NCBI RefSeq assembly: GCF_009827595.1
Contig: NZ_WTYT01000002.1
Span: 496,001 to 560,000, forward strand
Reading direction: 5' to 3'
Origin: Altericroceibacterium endophyticum
Lineage (GTDB): Bacteria > Pseudomonadota > Alphaproteobacteria > Sphingomonadales > Sphingomonadaceae
Length of the DNA stretch: 64,000 nt
Positions 1 to 8,435 of this stretch are shown piece after piece. Below the pieces are notes generated by a model. It saw only the letters and a list, made by a program, of their open reading frames with translations. It ran no database searches and was not told the DNA's origin. The translations under genes were made by a program, and so were the position numbers. The first letter of the stretch is position 1, and each line of letters opens with the position of its first letter.

Positions 1-1446
1 GCTTTCGGGCGCGTAGCTGTAGAACAGCTTGAGCGCGAGCGCATGAAGGCAAGCGCAGAAAGCCGTGCCGTAGCTGCCGCCGACCGCCAGACGGAGCGCG
101 ACCGTACGATGCGCGGTCAGCTCAGTGACGAGCCGGTCGGGGATCGGACGCAGCGTGTCGTCCTCATCGTCGCTGTCCACGGTGCTGCCGGCGTCCGATG
201 TGCCGGACGTGGATGCAGTTGGAAGCGATGAGGCTTCGGCCGCGTCATCATCCTCCGGTTCGACCTTCTCCTCATCCTCCGGCCGTACATAGCCGCGATC
301 GACCCGCAGCCGCCCACCATGATCGACGCTGACGAACACGCCCGCGCGGGGAATGTCATCCTCGTCGTAACGCACCGGCCGGTCGTCGATCGCATCAATG
401 GCGGTCTCGATCTCGCCTAAGCGCTCGTCGACCTCGTCGGGCAGCTCGGGCGCATCGGCATATTCGGCTTCGAGCTGGTCGAGCTCGGCCTGGAGCGCAT
501 CTCGCGTCGCCTGCTCCTCCTCGGTCAGCTCTGGCTGCTCGCCCGAGATGCGGCGCAGCCCGTAGGTGTGGCCATAGGGAAAATCGAGACCGACCTCGAT
601 CCACTTCCAGCCTTCCGCGCGAATGGCTTCGGCTTCCTCGTTCAGTTTTTCGGTAAGGAGCATCTCGACGAGGCCGACATCCTCGAGCCAACCACCATCG
701 TCGCTTTCGAACAGGTCGCGCATGACCGCGCCGCCAGCTTCGACATAGGCATCGATGCCGATGAACTGCGCGCGCTTGTCCGACGCCCGCACCGAATGTT
801 CGGTGAGCATGCGCCGGATCTGGTAGGGCTGGTCGTTGTAGCTGCCGCGCACCGCTTCCCAGACCTGGGCCTGCCGCTCATGATCGGGATTGACCGTGAA
901 CGCCATCAGCTGATCGAGCGTCATCTCGTCAGCGGCGAAGGCGTCGAGCAAGGCTTCGCCGACGCTGGCGAGCTTGAGCCGCTGCTTGACGACATTGACC
1001 GAGACGAAGAACGCGGCCGCGATTTCCTCCTCGCTCATGCCCTTCTCGCGCAATGCCTGGAAGGCGCGGAACTGGTCGAGCGGATGGAGTGGCGCGCGCT
1101 GGATGTTCTCGGCGAGACTGTCTTCCTCGGCATGGCCACCCTCGCGCAGGACGCAGGGCACCGGCGCGTTACTCGGCAGCCGCTTCTGCTTCACCAGCAA
1201 TTCGAGCGCGCGGTAGCGGCGCCCGCCCGCCGGCACCTCGAACATGCCGGCCTCCTTGCCGTCGGCGTCGGTGACGGCGCGCACGGTGATGCTCGCAAGC
1301 AGCGTGCGCCGGGCGATGTCCTCGGCGAGTTCCTCGATCGAGACGCCCACCTTAACGTGGCGGACATTGGCCTGGCTCAGCAACAGCTTGTCGAACGGAA
1401 TGTCCCTCGAGGGGCTGAGCGCGATGGTCTTGACTGACTTGGTCAT
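1..1446 (-). CDS. ParB/RepB/Spo0J-family nuclease-like protein, 3' end outside window
   Basis: The minus-strand frame is open from an ATG at 1446 to the window edge (482 codons seen, no stop), so the C-terminus is missing. An RBS-like GGAGAAG lies just upstream. The N-terminal ParB nuclease-like domain is recognisable by GGRRYRAL (about residue 75) and SLAENIQR followed by P and DQFRAF (about residues 105-120), then an HTH-like stretch (EEEIAAAFFVSVNVVKQRL). The second half is acidic and low in complexity (runs of Glu/Asp around residues 300-420), probably a linker. ParB-like genes of this length followed by DUF932 genes are typical of plasmids and integrative elements in alphaproteobacteria. 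The role could be DNA binding, partition or regulation of the element. It shares its leader type with the next gene, which suggests common control. Confidence 0.85.
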   Translation of the reverse strand, partial: MTKSVKTIALSPSRDIPFDKLLLSQANVRHVKVGVSIEELAEDIARRTLLASITVRAVTDADGKEAGMFEVPAGGRRYRALELLVKQKRLPSNAPVPCVLREGGHAEEDSLAENIQRAPLHPLDQFRAFQALREKGMSEEEIAAAFFVSVNVVKQRLKLASVGEALLDAFAADEMTLDQLMAFTVNPDHERQAQVWEAVRGSYNDQPYQIRRMLTEHSVRASDKRAQFIGIDAYVEAGGAVMRDLFESDDGGWLEDVGLVEMLLTEKLNEEAEAIRAEGWKWIEVGLDFPYGHTYGLRRISGEQPELTEEEQATRDALQAELDQLEAEYADAPELPDEVDERLGEIETAIDAIDDRPVRYDEDDIPRAGVFVSVDHGGRLRVDRGYVRPEDEEKVEPEDDDAAEASSLPTASTSGTSDAGSTVDSDDEDDTLRPIPDRLVTELTAHRTVALRLAVGGSYGTAFCACLHALALKLFYSYAPES

Positions 1447-1503
1447 GGGTCTTCTCCATGACGGGCCGGCCGGGAGCCTCTCTCCCGACCTCCCGACCCG
1501 TCA
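1447..1503 (-). promoter_or_regulatory. Structured leader hairpin before the parB-like gene
   Basis: Read on the minus strand, GACGGG (1502-1497) pairs with CCCGTC (1465-1460). Inside it GGGAG-AGAGG-CTCCC forms a second hairpin, extended by GGTC/GGCC with one G-U pair. It sits directly in front of the Shine-Dalgarno sequence of the ParB-like gene. A homologous structure precedes the DUF932 gene, with a compensated base pair, so an RNA-level regulatory element is likely. I cannot assign it to a named RNA family. Confidence 0.6.
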
Positions 1504-1574
1504 CGAAGCGCAGCGCCGCCCTCTTCCTCTGAAGAGAGCGACGCCGCGTACGGGAATGACGCTGAGGAGGGGCG

Positions 1575-2774
1575 CTACGCTGCGACCCGGTCGAGCAGCT
1601 TCTTGGCGCGAGTCTCGAGATCGAGCCGCGCGTCCTGCTGCGTCTTGCCCCGTGCATAGGCGGTGATGCCCTGTACGAAGTCGAACACGGACTCAGGCGG
1701 TCGGCCTTCCTCGGCCAGGACAGTTTCGACAATTTTCGCCGTCTCCGCCTTGCCGAAGCCGCGCTTGCGCAAGAACTCGGTCCGATCGTCGTCACTGCGG
1801 GCAACAATGCGTTGGCGGGCCGCGCGGATGCCGTTCAAAAACGGCTGGGGCGAACTGTCGGCGAACCGGGTCAGCGCCGGTGCCGCCTCGTGCGCGAAGC
1901 GATTGGCGGCATATTTGGAATGCCGAATGCTGATCTCTTGGAAATCCTCGACGCCCCAGAGATTGCGGTTCTGGCAGACCGCGCGCAGGTAGAAGCTGGC
2001 AATGCCGAGCGTCTTCGCGCCGACCTCGCTGTTCCAGCAGTAGAAGCCGCGAAAGAACAGGTCGGGCGATCCGTCGGGCAGCTTACCCGCCTCGATGGGG
2101 TTCATGTCATCGACCAGGAACAGGAAGACATCGCGGTCGGAGGCATAGAGCGTGGTCGTATCGGACGTGATGTCGACCATCGGATTGTGAACGCCGGTCG
2201 ACCAGTCGAGCACGCCCGGCACTTTCCAACGCGTATCGCCCGTGCCGTTGCCGGCGATGCGCTGCACGGCGGCGACCAGCTCATGATCGTAGATGCGACC
2301 ATAGTCGGGTCCGGTGACAGCGCGCAGCTCGGTGCGCCCATCGTCGGTCTCCAGCGTCTTGACCTGCTCAGCGCGGTGACTGGTGAGGCCATATTGCAGA
2401 TTAATCGCCGCGAGCGGCGCGGGAAGCTGGCGCATATAGGCCGCCGGTGCGCCGACCAGACTTGCAAGCTGGCCAAAGCTCCAATGGGTGGGCGCCAACG
2501 GCTTGTCCGCATCGGGCAGGGCCAGCGCGAGCCGCTCGGGATCCTCGCGGTGGGCTTCGACCCGTATCGCTGCGCTTTCCACCGTGCGTGTCCGGCTCCG
2601 TTCGGCGCGGCCCTTCACCGCCGCCATTAACTCGGTCAGCGACAGATAGCGCTGGTCCGCTGGGCGGCTGAACCATTCGGACGAGACCCGCCCGATCCGC
2701 TGGCCGCGACCGACATCCACCTTGTAGCCGCCGCTTCGGTCGGGGCCCCCGTCGAGAACTTGAACTTGCGTCAT
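1575..2774 (-). CDS. DUF932 domain protein of a mobile element
   Basis: A 399-aa protein from the ATG at 2774, chosen because GGAG lies 7-8 nt upstream and because the frame further upstream runs through the structured leader. The middle holds DUF932-type features: a region around AVTGPDYGRIYDHELV and, later, LFFRGFYCWNSEVG and FYLRAVCQNRNLWG, the typical aromatic-rich core. DUF932 proteins are of unproved biochemical function and are common on plasmids, phages and integrative elements, often beside ParB-like genes as here. No signal peptide or membrane segment is visible. It lies 128 bp upstream of the ParB-like gene, and both carry their own copy of the hairpin leader, so they may be co-regulated rather than simply co-transcribed. 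Confidence 0.8.
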   Translation of the reverse strand: MTQVQVLDGGPDRSGGYKVDVGRGQRIGRVSSEWFSRPADQRYLSLTELMAAVKGRAERSRTRTVESAAIRVEAHREDPERLALALPDADKPLAPTHWSFGQLASLVGAPAAYMRQLPAPLAAINLQYGLTSHRAEQVKTLETDDGRTELRAVTGPDYGRIYDHELVAAVQRIAGNGTGDTRWKVPGVLDWSTGVHNPMVDITSDTTTLYASDRDVFLFLVDDMNPIEAGKLPDGSPDLFFRGFYCWNSEVGAKTLGIASFYLRAVCQNRNLWGVEDFQEISIRHSKYAANRFAHEAAPALTRFADSSPQPFLNGIRAARQRIVARSDDDRTEFLRKRGFGKAETAKIVETVLAEEGRPPESVFDFVQGITAYARGKTQQDARLDLETRAKKLLDRVAA

Positions 2775-2830
2775 GACATATCTCCGCGACGGTCCGGCCG
2801 AGAGCCTCTCTCCCGACGCTCGAACCGTCA
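2775..2830 (-). promoter_or_regulatory. Structured leader hairpin before the DUF932 gene (second copy)
   Basis: This is a second copy of the leader found before the ParB-like gene. On the minus strand GACGGT (2829-2824) pairs with ACCGTC (2793-2788), and the inner hairpin is GGGAG-AGAGG-CTCTC, where one G-C pair of the other copy has become G-U. The outermost pair differs from the first copy on both sides (G-C versus T-A), and the loop AGAGG is unchanged. Conserved loop plus compensating stem changes argue for a functional RNA. Confidence 0.6.
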
Positions 2831-3049
2831 CGGCGACAGCCGCCGACCTCTTACTCTCAAAATCTCGCAAAACGGGGCGCCAGCTCCGCCGAGGCGACGC
2901 GCACCGCAAGGGACCGCCGACGATCAGTATCTGCCGCCACGCCCTGACGTGGCCATGATGGGAGTGATTTGCCGATTGCGCGGGGCGCACGATCTTCTCA
3001 TTTTGGCTCAGGGAGCGCCGCCAACTCGCAGGAGACGGAAGGACATCCC

Positions 3050-3262
3050 ATGTCGAAAACCGACCGAATTATTCGCCTCAAGACCGTCCTCGACCGGACC
3101 GGTCTTTCTCGTTCGACGCTATACCGTAAAATCGATGAAGGCTCGTTCCCTCGCCAAATCCCGATCAGCGCGCGCGGAACAGGGTGGCGCGAATCCGCGG
3201 TAGAACGCTGGATCGCCGACCCGATGGGTTATGATGCTGACGAGCTTGATGGACTAGCTTGA
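3050..3262 (+). CDS. AlpA-family DNA-binding regulator
   Basis: A 70-aa protein starting at the ATG at 3050, preceded by GGAGACGGAAGGA. The sequence has the MerR/AlpA-type winged helix with LKTVLDRTGLSRSTLYRKI (recognition helix) followed by FPRQIPISARGTGWRESAVERWI, the classic AlpA signature. AlpA of the P4/CP4-57 type activates expression of the adjacent integrase or excision functions, so it is likely the excisionase-like control gene of this element. It is transcribed away from the DUF932 gene (276-bp divergent gap, with that gene's leader) and its last 9 bp overlap the 3' end of the convergent integrase gene. Confidence 0.85.
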   Translation: MSKTDRIIRLKTVLDRTGLSRSTLYRKIDEGSFPRQIPISARGTGWRESAVERWIADPMGYDADELDGLA

Positions 3263-4489
3263 ATTCGTCGCTCGCTGACCGAAGTCACCTTTCAAGACCT
3301 TCGCTCCATCGCGCAGTTGATCGAGATAATCGGACCAGTGCTGCATCATGCGGACACGCTCTTCCCAAAACTCTCCGCGCGCGTAGGCGCGACGAACGGC
3401 ATTGCTGTCCTGATGCGCGAGTTGCCGCTCAATAGCATCGGGGTTCCAAAGGCCCATCTCGTTGAGGAGCGTCGCCGCCATTGCGCGAAAGCCGTGGCCA
3501 GTCATCTCCTCCTGGGCGTAACCCATGCGCCGGAGGGCGGCGTTGACGGTGTTCTCCGACATTGGTCGTTGAACCGAGCGCAGCGAGGGAAACAAGTAGC
3601 GACTGTAGTCTGCGTCGTGCTCAATCGAAGCGAGGATTTCGAGCGCCTGACGCGACAGCGGGATGGCATGCGGCCGGCGCATTTTCGTTTTCTCCGTCGG
3701 GATCGTCCAGACGTTCGCGTCCAAGTCGAACTCAGCCCATTCGGCGTGGCGCAGCTCTCCCGGCCGGACGAAGACGTGCGGGACCAGCCTGAGTGCAATC
3801 TGTGTGGTGGGGTGCCCATCGAACGATTCGATGGCGCGGAGCAAGCCGCCGACTTCAGACGCATCGGTGATCGCCGGTCGATGGACCGCTTTCGGCACGA
3901 TCAGCGCTCCTCTGAGATCAACGGTCACGTCACGTTCTGCGCGTCCCGTGGCGATTGCATATCGGAAGATCTGGCTGCAGGTGCTGCGGAGCCGTCTCGC
4001 CGTCTCGTACTTCCCCTTCTTTTCCATCTTGCGAAGGGTGAGCAGCAGCTCCGGGGCCGAAATCGCGCTGATCGGCCGCTTGCCGATGGACTTGTCGATA
4101 AAGCCGATCAGCCACCGCTTCTTCTTCATGGTGACTGGGGAGCGGCCTTCTTTCTCGATTTTTGCGATATATTCCTCGGCCACAGCCTCGAAGCTGCTGG
4201 CGGAAGCAACACTTGCGGCAATGCGCTCAAGCTTCACCTGCTCGCCAGGATCGTCTCCACGGGCGAGCACCTCGCGCGCCGCGTCGCACTTCTTGCGCGC
4301 GTCGGCGAGGCCGACCGCAGGCCACCTTCCAAACGTGAGCGTCTTCTGCTTGCCGAGGTAGCGGTAGTTCATCCGCCAACTGCGGGCACCTGTCGGAGAG
4401 ACTTCCAGATAAAGTCCGTCTCGGTCGGCAAGCTTGTACGGCTTGTCACGACTCTTTGCAGCTTTGATCGCAACCGCTGACAGCGCCAT
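3254..4489 (-). CDS. P4-type tyrosine site-specific integrase
   Basis: A 411-aa tyrosine recombinase. Residues about 1-90 are the DUF4102/arm-binding domain (SAVAIKAAK, DRDGLYLEVSPTGARSWR), about 100-185 the core-binding domain, and about 205-385 the catalytic domain. Catalytic residues are visible: Arg242 (VRPGELRH), His332-x-x-Arg335 (HGFR), His359 (QLAHQ) and Tyr369 (RAYARGEF). The ATG at 4489 has GAGGAG upstream. The gene reads away from the 3' end of the adjacent tRNA-Leu, 163 bp off, the standard layout for an element inserted in a tRNA gene. The element therefore extends to lower coordinates and past the window edge. The start codon is embedded in the TGATGGTAT repeat array, suggesting autoregulation or Xis/AlpA binding. 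Confidence 0.95.
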   Translation of the reverse strand: MALSAVAIKAAKSRDKPYKLADRDGLYLEVSPTGARSWRMNYRYLGKQKTLTFGRWPAVGLADARKKCDAAREVLARGDDPGEQVKLERIAASVASASSFEAVAEEYIAKIEKEGRSPVTMKKKRWLIGFIDKSIGKRPISAISAPELLLTLRKMEKKGKYETARRLRSTCSQIFRYAIATGRAERDVTVDLRGALIVPKAVHRPAITDASEVGGLLRAIESFDGHPTTQIALRLVPHVFVRPGELRHAEWAEFDLDANVWTIPTEKTKMRRPHAIPLSRQALEILASIEHDADYSRYLFPSLRSVQRPMSENTVNAALRRMGYAQEEMTGHGFRAMAATLLNEMGLWNPDAIERQLAHQDSNAVRRAYARGEFWEERVRMMQHWSDYLDQLRDGAKVLKGDFGQRATNSS

Positions 4490-4561
4490 GATGGTATCTC
4501 CTCATCGACCCTCGCCGATACCATCAGAAATACCATCAAGTTGATGGTATGTGATGGTATC
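4489..4561. repeat. Five TGATGGTAT repeats at the integrase promoter
   Basis: Copies of TGATGGTAT lie at 4489-4498, 4542-4550 and 4552-4561 on the plus strand and inverted at 4517-4526 and 4530-4538. The two central copies form an exact palindrome of 10-bp arms (ATACCATCAA and its complement) around one G at 4540. The outer pair makes a nested inverted repeat ending GATACC/GGTATC. The first copy overlaps the integrase start codon. Arm-type integrase sites, or an operator for the element's regulator, are the likely roles. Confidence 0.75.
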
Positions 4562-4651
4562 CAGCCGTTTCCGGTGAGAAACATATACCACGAAAAAACG
4601 TCGGAAAACAGCCACTTCTGGGACGTTTTGAGCTGTCCTGAGAAGGGTAGA

Positions 4652-4680
4652 TGGTGCCCAGAAGAGGACTCGAACCTCCA
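4652..4680 (-). other. Probable attachment site in the 3' end of tRNA-Leu
   Basis: The integrase gene lies immediately downstream of an intact tRNA-Leu 3' end, T-arm through the encoded CCA. P4-type integrases normally recombine at such 3' ends. The partner copy of the att core should lie beyond the left edge and cannot be seen here, so the exact core limits are unknown. Confidence 0.5.
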
Positions 4681-4738
4681 CGACCTTGCGATCGCCAGCA
4701 CCTGAAGCTGGTGCGTCTACCAATTCCGCCATCTGGGC
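4652..4738 (-). tRNA. tRNA-Leu (anticodon CAG)
   Basis: An 87-nt class II tRNA including encoded CCA. The acceptor stem is GCCCAGA/TCTGGGC with discriminator A. The anticodon stem is CCAGC/GCTGG with loop TTCAGGT, giving anticodon CAG at 4704-4702. A long variable arm (GGCGATCGCAAGGTC) and the T-arm GGTTCGAGTCC follow. All pairings are intact, so insertion of the adjacent element has left the tRNA functional. Confidence 0.97.
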
Positions 4739-4932
4739 ACCGGAAGCAAACGATCATCGAAGTTCGTCGCTGGGTAGGAGCGCGCCGATAGCGGAGGGTG
4801 GTCTTGCTTGTCAATGGATTCGTTGCGCAAGAATGAAATGAAAAGCGTTCCACCGCTTGCGAAGGCGCGCATCATGCGGCATGGCACGCCCAACATGGCA
4901 TGTGTCCTGCGCTAAACGGAACGGAAGTTAAG

Positions 4933-5871
4933 ATGGCGAAATCGAACGCGCTCGAAGGAAAACTGGTCGTCCTTATTGGAGGCAGCGGCTTTTTCGGTTC
5001 TAATGTCGCTCAGGAATTGCTCGACCGCGGCGCACGCTTGCGCGTTGCGAGCCGCAATCCTGAAAAGGCATGGAAGCTGAAGCCACTGGCCAATCTGGGC
5101 CAGATGCAATTCGCCCGCTGTGATGTGACCAAGCCCGAAAGCATTGCAGCCGTCATGCAGGGCGCCGACGCGGCGGCCTATCTGGTGGGCAGCTTCACCG
5201 GCGATCTCGACGCGGTACAGGCGCGCGGCGCAGGTCTCGCGGCTGAAGCTGCAGCCAAGGCCGGTGCCAGCGCCTTCGTCCAGATCTCTGCCATTGGCGC
5301 CGACGCCAATTCCGATATTGCCTATAGCCGGACCAAGGCACTGGGTGAGCAGCAGGCGCGAGACGCTTTTCCGCAAGCGACAGTGCTGCGTCCCTCCATC
5401 CTGTTTGGAGAGGATGACAATTTCCTCAATATGTTTGGTCAGCTGATTGCGTCTTCGCCCGTGATCCCGATTTTTGGCCCCAACGCCAAATTGCAGCCGG
5501 TCTGGGTCAATGATGCCGCTGAAGCCGTGGCCAATGCGATCGCCGATCCCGTGAAGCACGGCGGCAAGACTTACGAGCTCGCCGGGCCAGAAGTGCTCAC
5601 GATGGGCGATATCAATCGCCGCATCGCCGCAGCCCAGGAACGCAAGCGCCGTTTTATCGAAATGTCGGATTCGCTCTCCAGCCTGTTTGCCTCACTGCCA
5701 GGCACCCCGATGAGCAAAGATCAGTGGAATTTGCTGCAGCAAGGCAGCGTTGCCACTCGCGATTACCCGGGGATCGAAGAGCTGGGCGTCAATCCGCATC
5801 CGCTGGGGCTGATGCTTGATCGCTGGATGGTCCGTTTCCGCAAGCATGGCCGCTTTACCAAGGCGGCCTGA
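4933..5871 (+). CDS. Complex I NDUFA9-like NAD(P)-binding protein
   Basis: A 312-aa atypical short-chain dehydrogenase/epimerase. The ATG at 4933 has GGAAG upstream; an ATG 33 nt earlier lacks one. The N-terminal Rossmann motif LVVLIGGSGFFGSNVAQELLDRG and a middle ISAIGADANSDIAYSRTKALGE (the serine and YxxxK region) are visible. The C-terminal part resembles proteins annotated as complex I NDUFA9 subunit family in alphaproteobacteria. A structural or assembly role in NADH dehydrogenase is proposed for that family, but an NAD(P)H-dependent reductase or sugar epimerase role cannot be excluded. It stands alone, the first chromosomal gene right of the integrated element. Confidence 0.8.
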   Translation: MAKSNALEGKLVVLIGGSGFFGSNVAQELLDRGARLRVASRNPEKAWKLKPLANLGQMQFARCDVTKPESIAAVMQGADAAAYLVGSFTGDLDAVQARGAGLAAEAAAKAGASAFVQISAIGADANSDIAYSRTKALGEQQARDAFPQATVLRPSILFGEDDNFLNMFGQLIASSPVIPIFGPNAKLQPVWVNDAAEAVANAIADPVKHGGKTYELAGPEVLTMGDINRRIAAAQERKRRFIEMSDSLSSLFASLPGTPMSKDQWNLLQQGSVATRDYPGIEELGVNPHPLGLMLDRWMVRFRKHGRFTKAA

Positions 5872-5891
5872 GCGTCGGGGTAACTAGCACT

Positions 5892-6371
5892 TTAGCCTTG
5901 CGTGTCGCTGTCTTCTGCTGGCAGCGCGGTGAACGGTTCGACCATTAGCACGATCCCCTGCGCCCCAATGATACGCGCGCGCGCGCCGACTTCCATATCC
6001 GGGCCGCGGGCGATCCATTCACTATCGCCCAGCTTCACCCTGCCCGTGCCATGGTCAATCGCCTGCGTGACCTGCGCCGTTTCACCGATCATCCGTGAGC
6101 CGGGGTGATTGAGCATGGGATCGACGCTCTCGATTGGGCTATCGTTCAAATAGCGCCGGGCCGAGAAAACGGCGATCAGGGCGAGGAAAACGAAATCCAC
6201 CACCTGCATCAGCAGGCTGAGATCCAGCACCATCGTCAGCAGGCCGGTAATGATCGCGGCAATGGCAAGCCAGATCAGATAGACACCCGGCACGAGCATT
6301 TCGAGCCCCGCCAGCACGACCCCCAGCGTCAGCCAGACCCAATGGGCATCAAAGTCGCTGAACCCGTCCAT
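5892..6371 (-). CDS. NfeD-family membrane protein
   Basis: A 159-aa protein with about three N-terminal transmembrane segments (WLTLGVVLAGLEMLVPGVYL, then LIWLAIAAIITGLL, then VVDFVFLALIAVF) and a C-terminal OB-fold-like domain (GETAQVTQAI..GRVKLGDSEWIARG..ARARIIGAQGIVLMVEP). This is the short NfeD form lacking the protease part. Its ATG shares the A of the TGA stop of the SPFH gene (TGATG), so the two are translationally coupled. NfeD proteins act with SPFH/stomatin partners in membrane microdomain organisation. Confidence 0.88.
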   Translation of the reverse strand: MDGFSDFDAHWVWLTLGVVLAGLEMLVPGVYLIWLAIAAIITGLLTMVLDLSLLMQVVDFVFLALIAVFSARRYLNDSPIESVDPMLNHPGSRMIGETAQVTQAIDHGTGRVKLGDSEWIARGPDMEVGARARIIGAQGIVLMVEPFTALPAEDSDTQG

Positions 6372-7345
6372 CAACGCGGATCCGTCGTCGGTACACCGGA
6401 TGGGGTTCGCGGTGCAGGAACCTTCACATCCCCCTTAGTACCGCCACTCAGAGCCTCTTTCGCAAGCTCGCCAATGCCGCCCAGCGTACCGATAAGCTGG
6501 GTTGCCTCCACTGGGAACAGGATTGTCTTGGCATTGGGGGAATCTGCAAATTTGGCGACGGCCTTGGTATATTCCTGCGCCACGAAATAATTGATCGCCT
6601 GGCTGCCGCTGGTGGCGATGGCATCGGATACCAGCTGGGTCGCCTTGGCTTCCGCCTCAGCCCCGCGCTCGCGTGCTTCGGCTTCGCGAAAGGCGGCTTC
6701 GCGCTTGCCCTCTGCGGAAAGGATTGCCGACTGTTTCTCTCCTTCGGCACGCAGGATCGCCGAAGCGCGGTCGCCCTCTGCTTCGAGGATTTCGGCACGT
6801 TTCAGGCGCTCGGCCTTCATCTGGCGGGCCATCGCTTCGGAAATGTCGAGCGGCGGGCGGATATCCTTGATCTCCACGCGGGTGATCTTGATGCCCCATG
6901 GCGACGTAGCATGGTCCACCACCGATAGCAGCCGGGCGTTGATCTCATCACGCTTGGACAGGGTTTCATCAAGATCCATCGAGCCCATCACCGTGCGCAG
7001 ATTGGTGGTGGTCAGCGCCATGATCGCATTTTGCAGGCCGGAAATCTCATAGGCCGCCTTGGCGGCATCCAGCACCTGAAAAAACACCACTGCGTCCACG
7101 CCGACCATGGCATTGTCACGGGTAATGATTTCCTGTCCCGGAATATCGAGCACTTGTTCCATCACGTTGATCTTGTGCCCGACACTGTCGATGAAGGGGA
7201 TGATCAGATGGAGGCCGGGTTCGGCCTGCTTGGTGAATTTGCCGAGCCGTTCAATCGTATAGATATAGCCCTGCGTCACCACCCGCACTGCCATCAGCAG
7301 GAAAATCACCAGCACGGCGATCAATGCGATCAGGAAGTAGCCCAT
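6371..7345 (-). CDS. SPFH/stomatin-like membrane protein (QmcA type)
   Basis: A 324-aa SPFH-domain protein with one N-terminal transmembrane anchor (residues about 3-22), the SPFH domain beginning VVTQGYIYTIERLGKF, and a long Glu/Ala-rich coiled coil (about residues 185-245, repeats such as AEILEAEGDRASAILRAEG). The C-terminus is Pro-rich. Length and layout fit bacterial stomatin homologues (QmcA/HflK-related) that oligomerise at the inner membrane and influence protease access or membrane fluidity. The start ATG has GGAGATG upstream. It forms an operon with NfeD, the standard pairing. Confidence 0.93.
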   Translation of the reverse strand: MGYFLIALIAVLVIFLLMAVRVVTQGYIYTIERLGKFTKQAEPGLHLIIPFIDSVGHKINVMEQVLDIPGQEIITRDNAMVGVDAVVFFQVLDAAKAAYEISGLQNAIMALTTTNLRTVMGSMDLDETLSKRDEINARLLSVVDHATSPWGIKITRVEIKDIRPPLDISEAMARQMKAERLKRAEILEAEGDRASAILRAEGEKQSAILSAEGKREAAFREAEARERGAEAEAKATQLVSDAIATSGSQAINYFVAQEYTKAVAKFADSPNAKTILFPVEATQLIGTLGGIGELAKEALSGGTKGDVKVPAPRTPSGVPTTDPR

Positions 7346-7470
7346 ATTTCATCTCCAGCGGGCACAGCGCCCTTTGAAACTATCGTACCGCAGGGAGAAT
7401 TGGGGGCAAGGAAAAGCCGCGCGGGCAGGATGAAATGCGCGCGTCAACTACGCCGCGCAAACATACGGCG

Positions 7471-7507
7471 TAAAAGAAAAGGCCGGCAAAATTACTTCGC
7501 CGGCCTT
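7471..7507 (-). terminator. Rho-independent terminator after ligI
   Basis: On the minus strand AAGGCCGGC and GCCGGCCTT form a 9-bp stem (7507-7499 with 7487-7479), followed by TTTTCTTTT. It lies 11 nt past the ligI stop codon and closes the ligK-ligU-ligI unit. Confidence 0.85.
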
Positions 7508-7517
7508 CAGATGTTTA

Positions 7518-8435
<918 letters not shown>

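Noticed and set aside
568-1437. A 289-codon open frame on the plus strand
   Set aside because: It is antisense to the ParB-like gene, whose frame carries clear family motifs; the plus-strand protein has no domain and reflects GC-rich codon bias.
3317-4480. A 387-codon plus-strand open frame
   Set aside because: It is the antisense shadow of the integrase, which has all catalytic residues on the minus strand.
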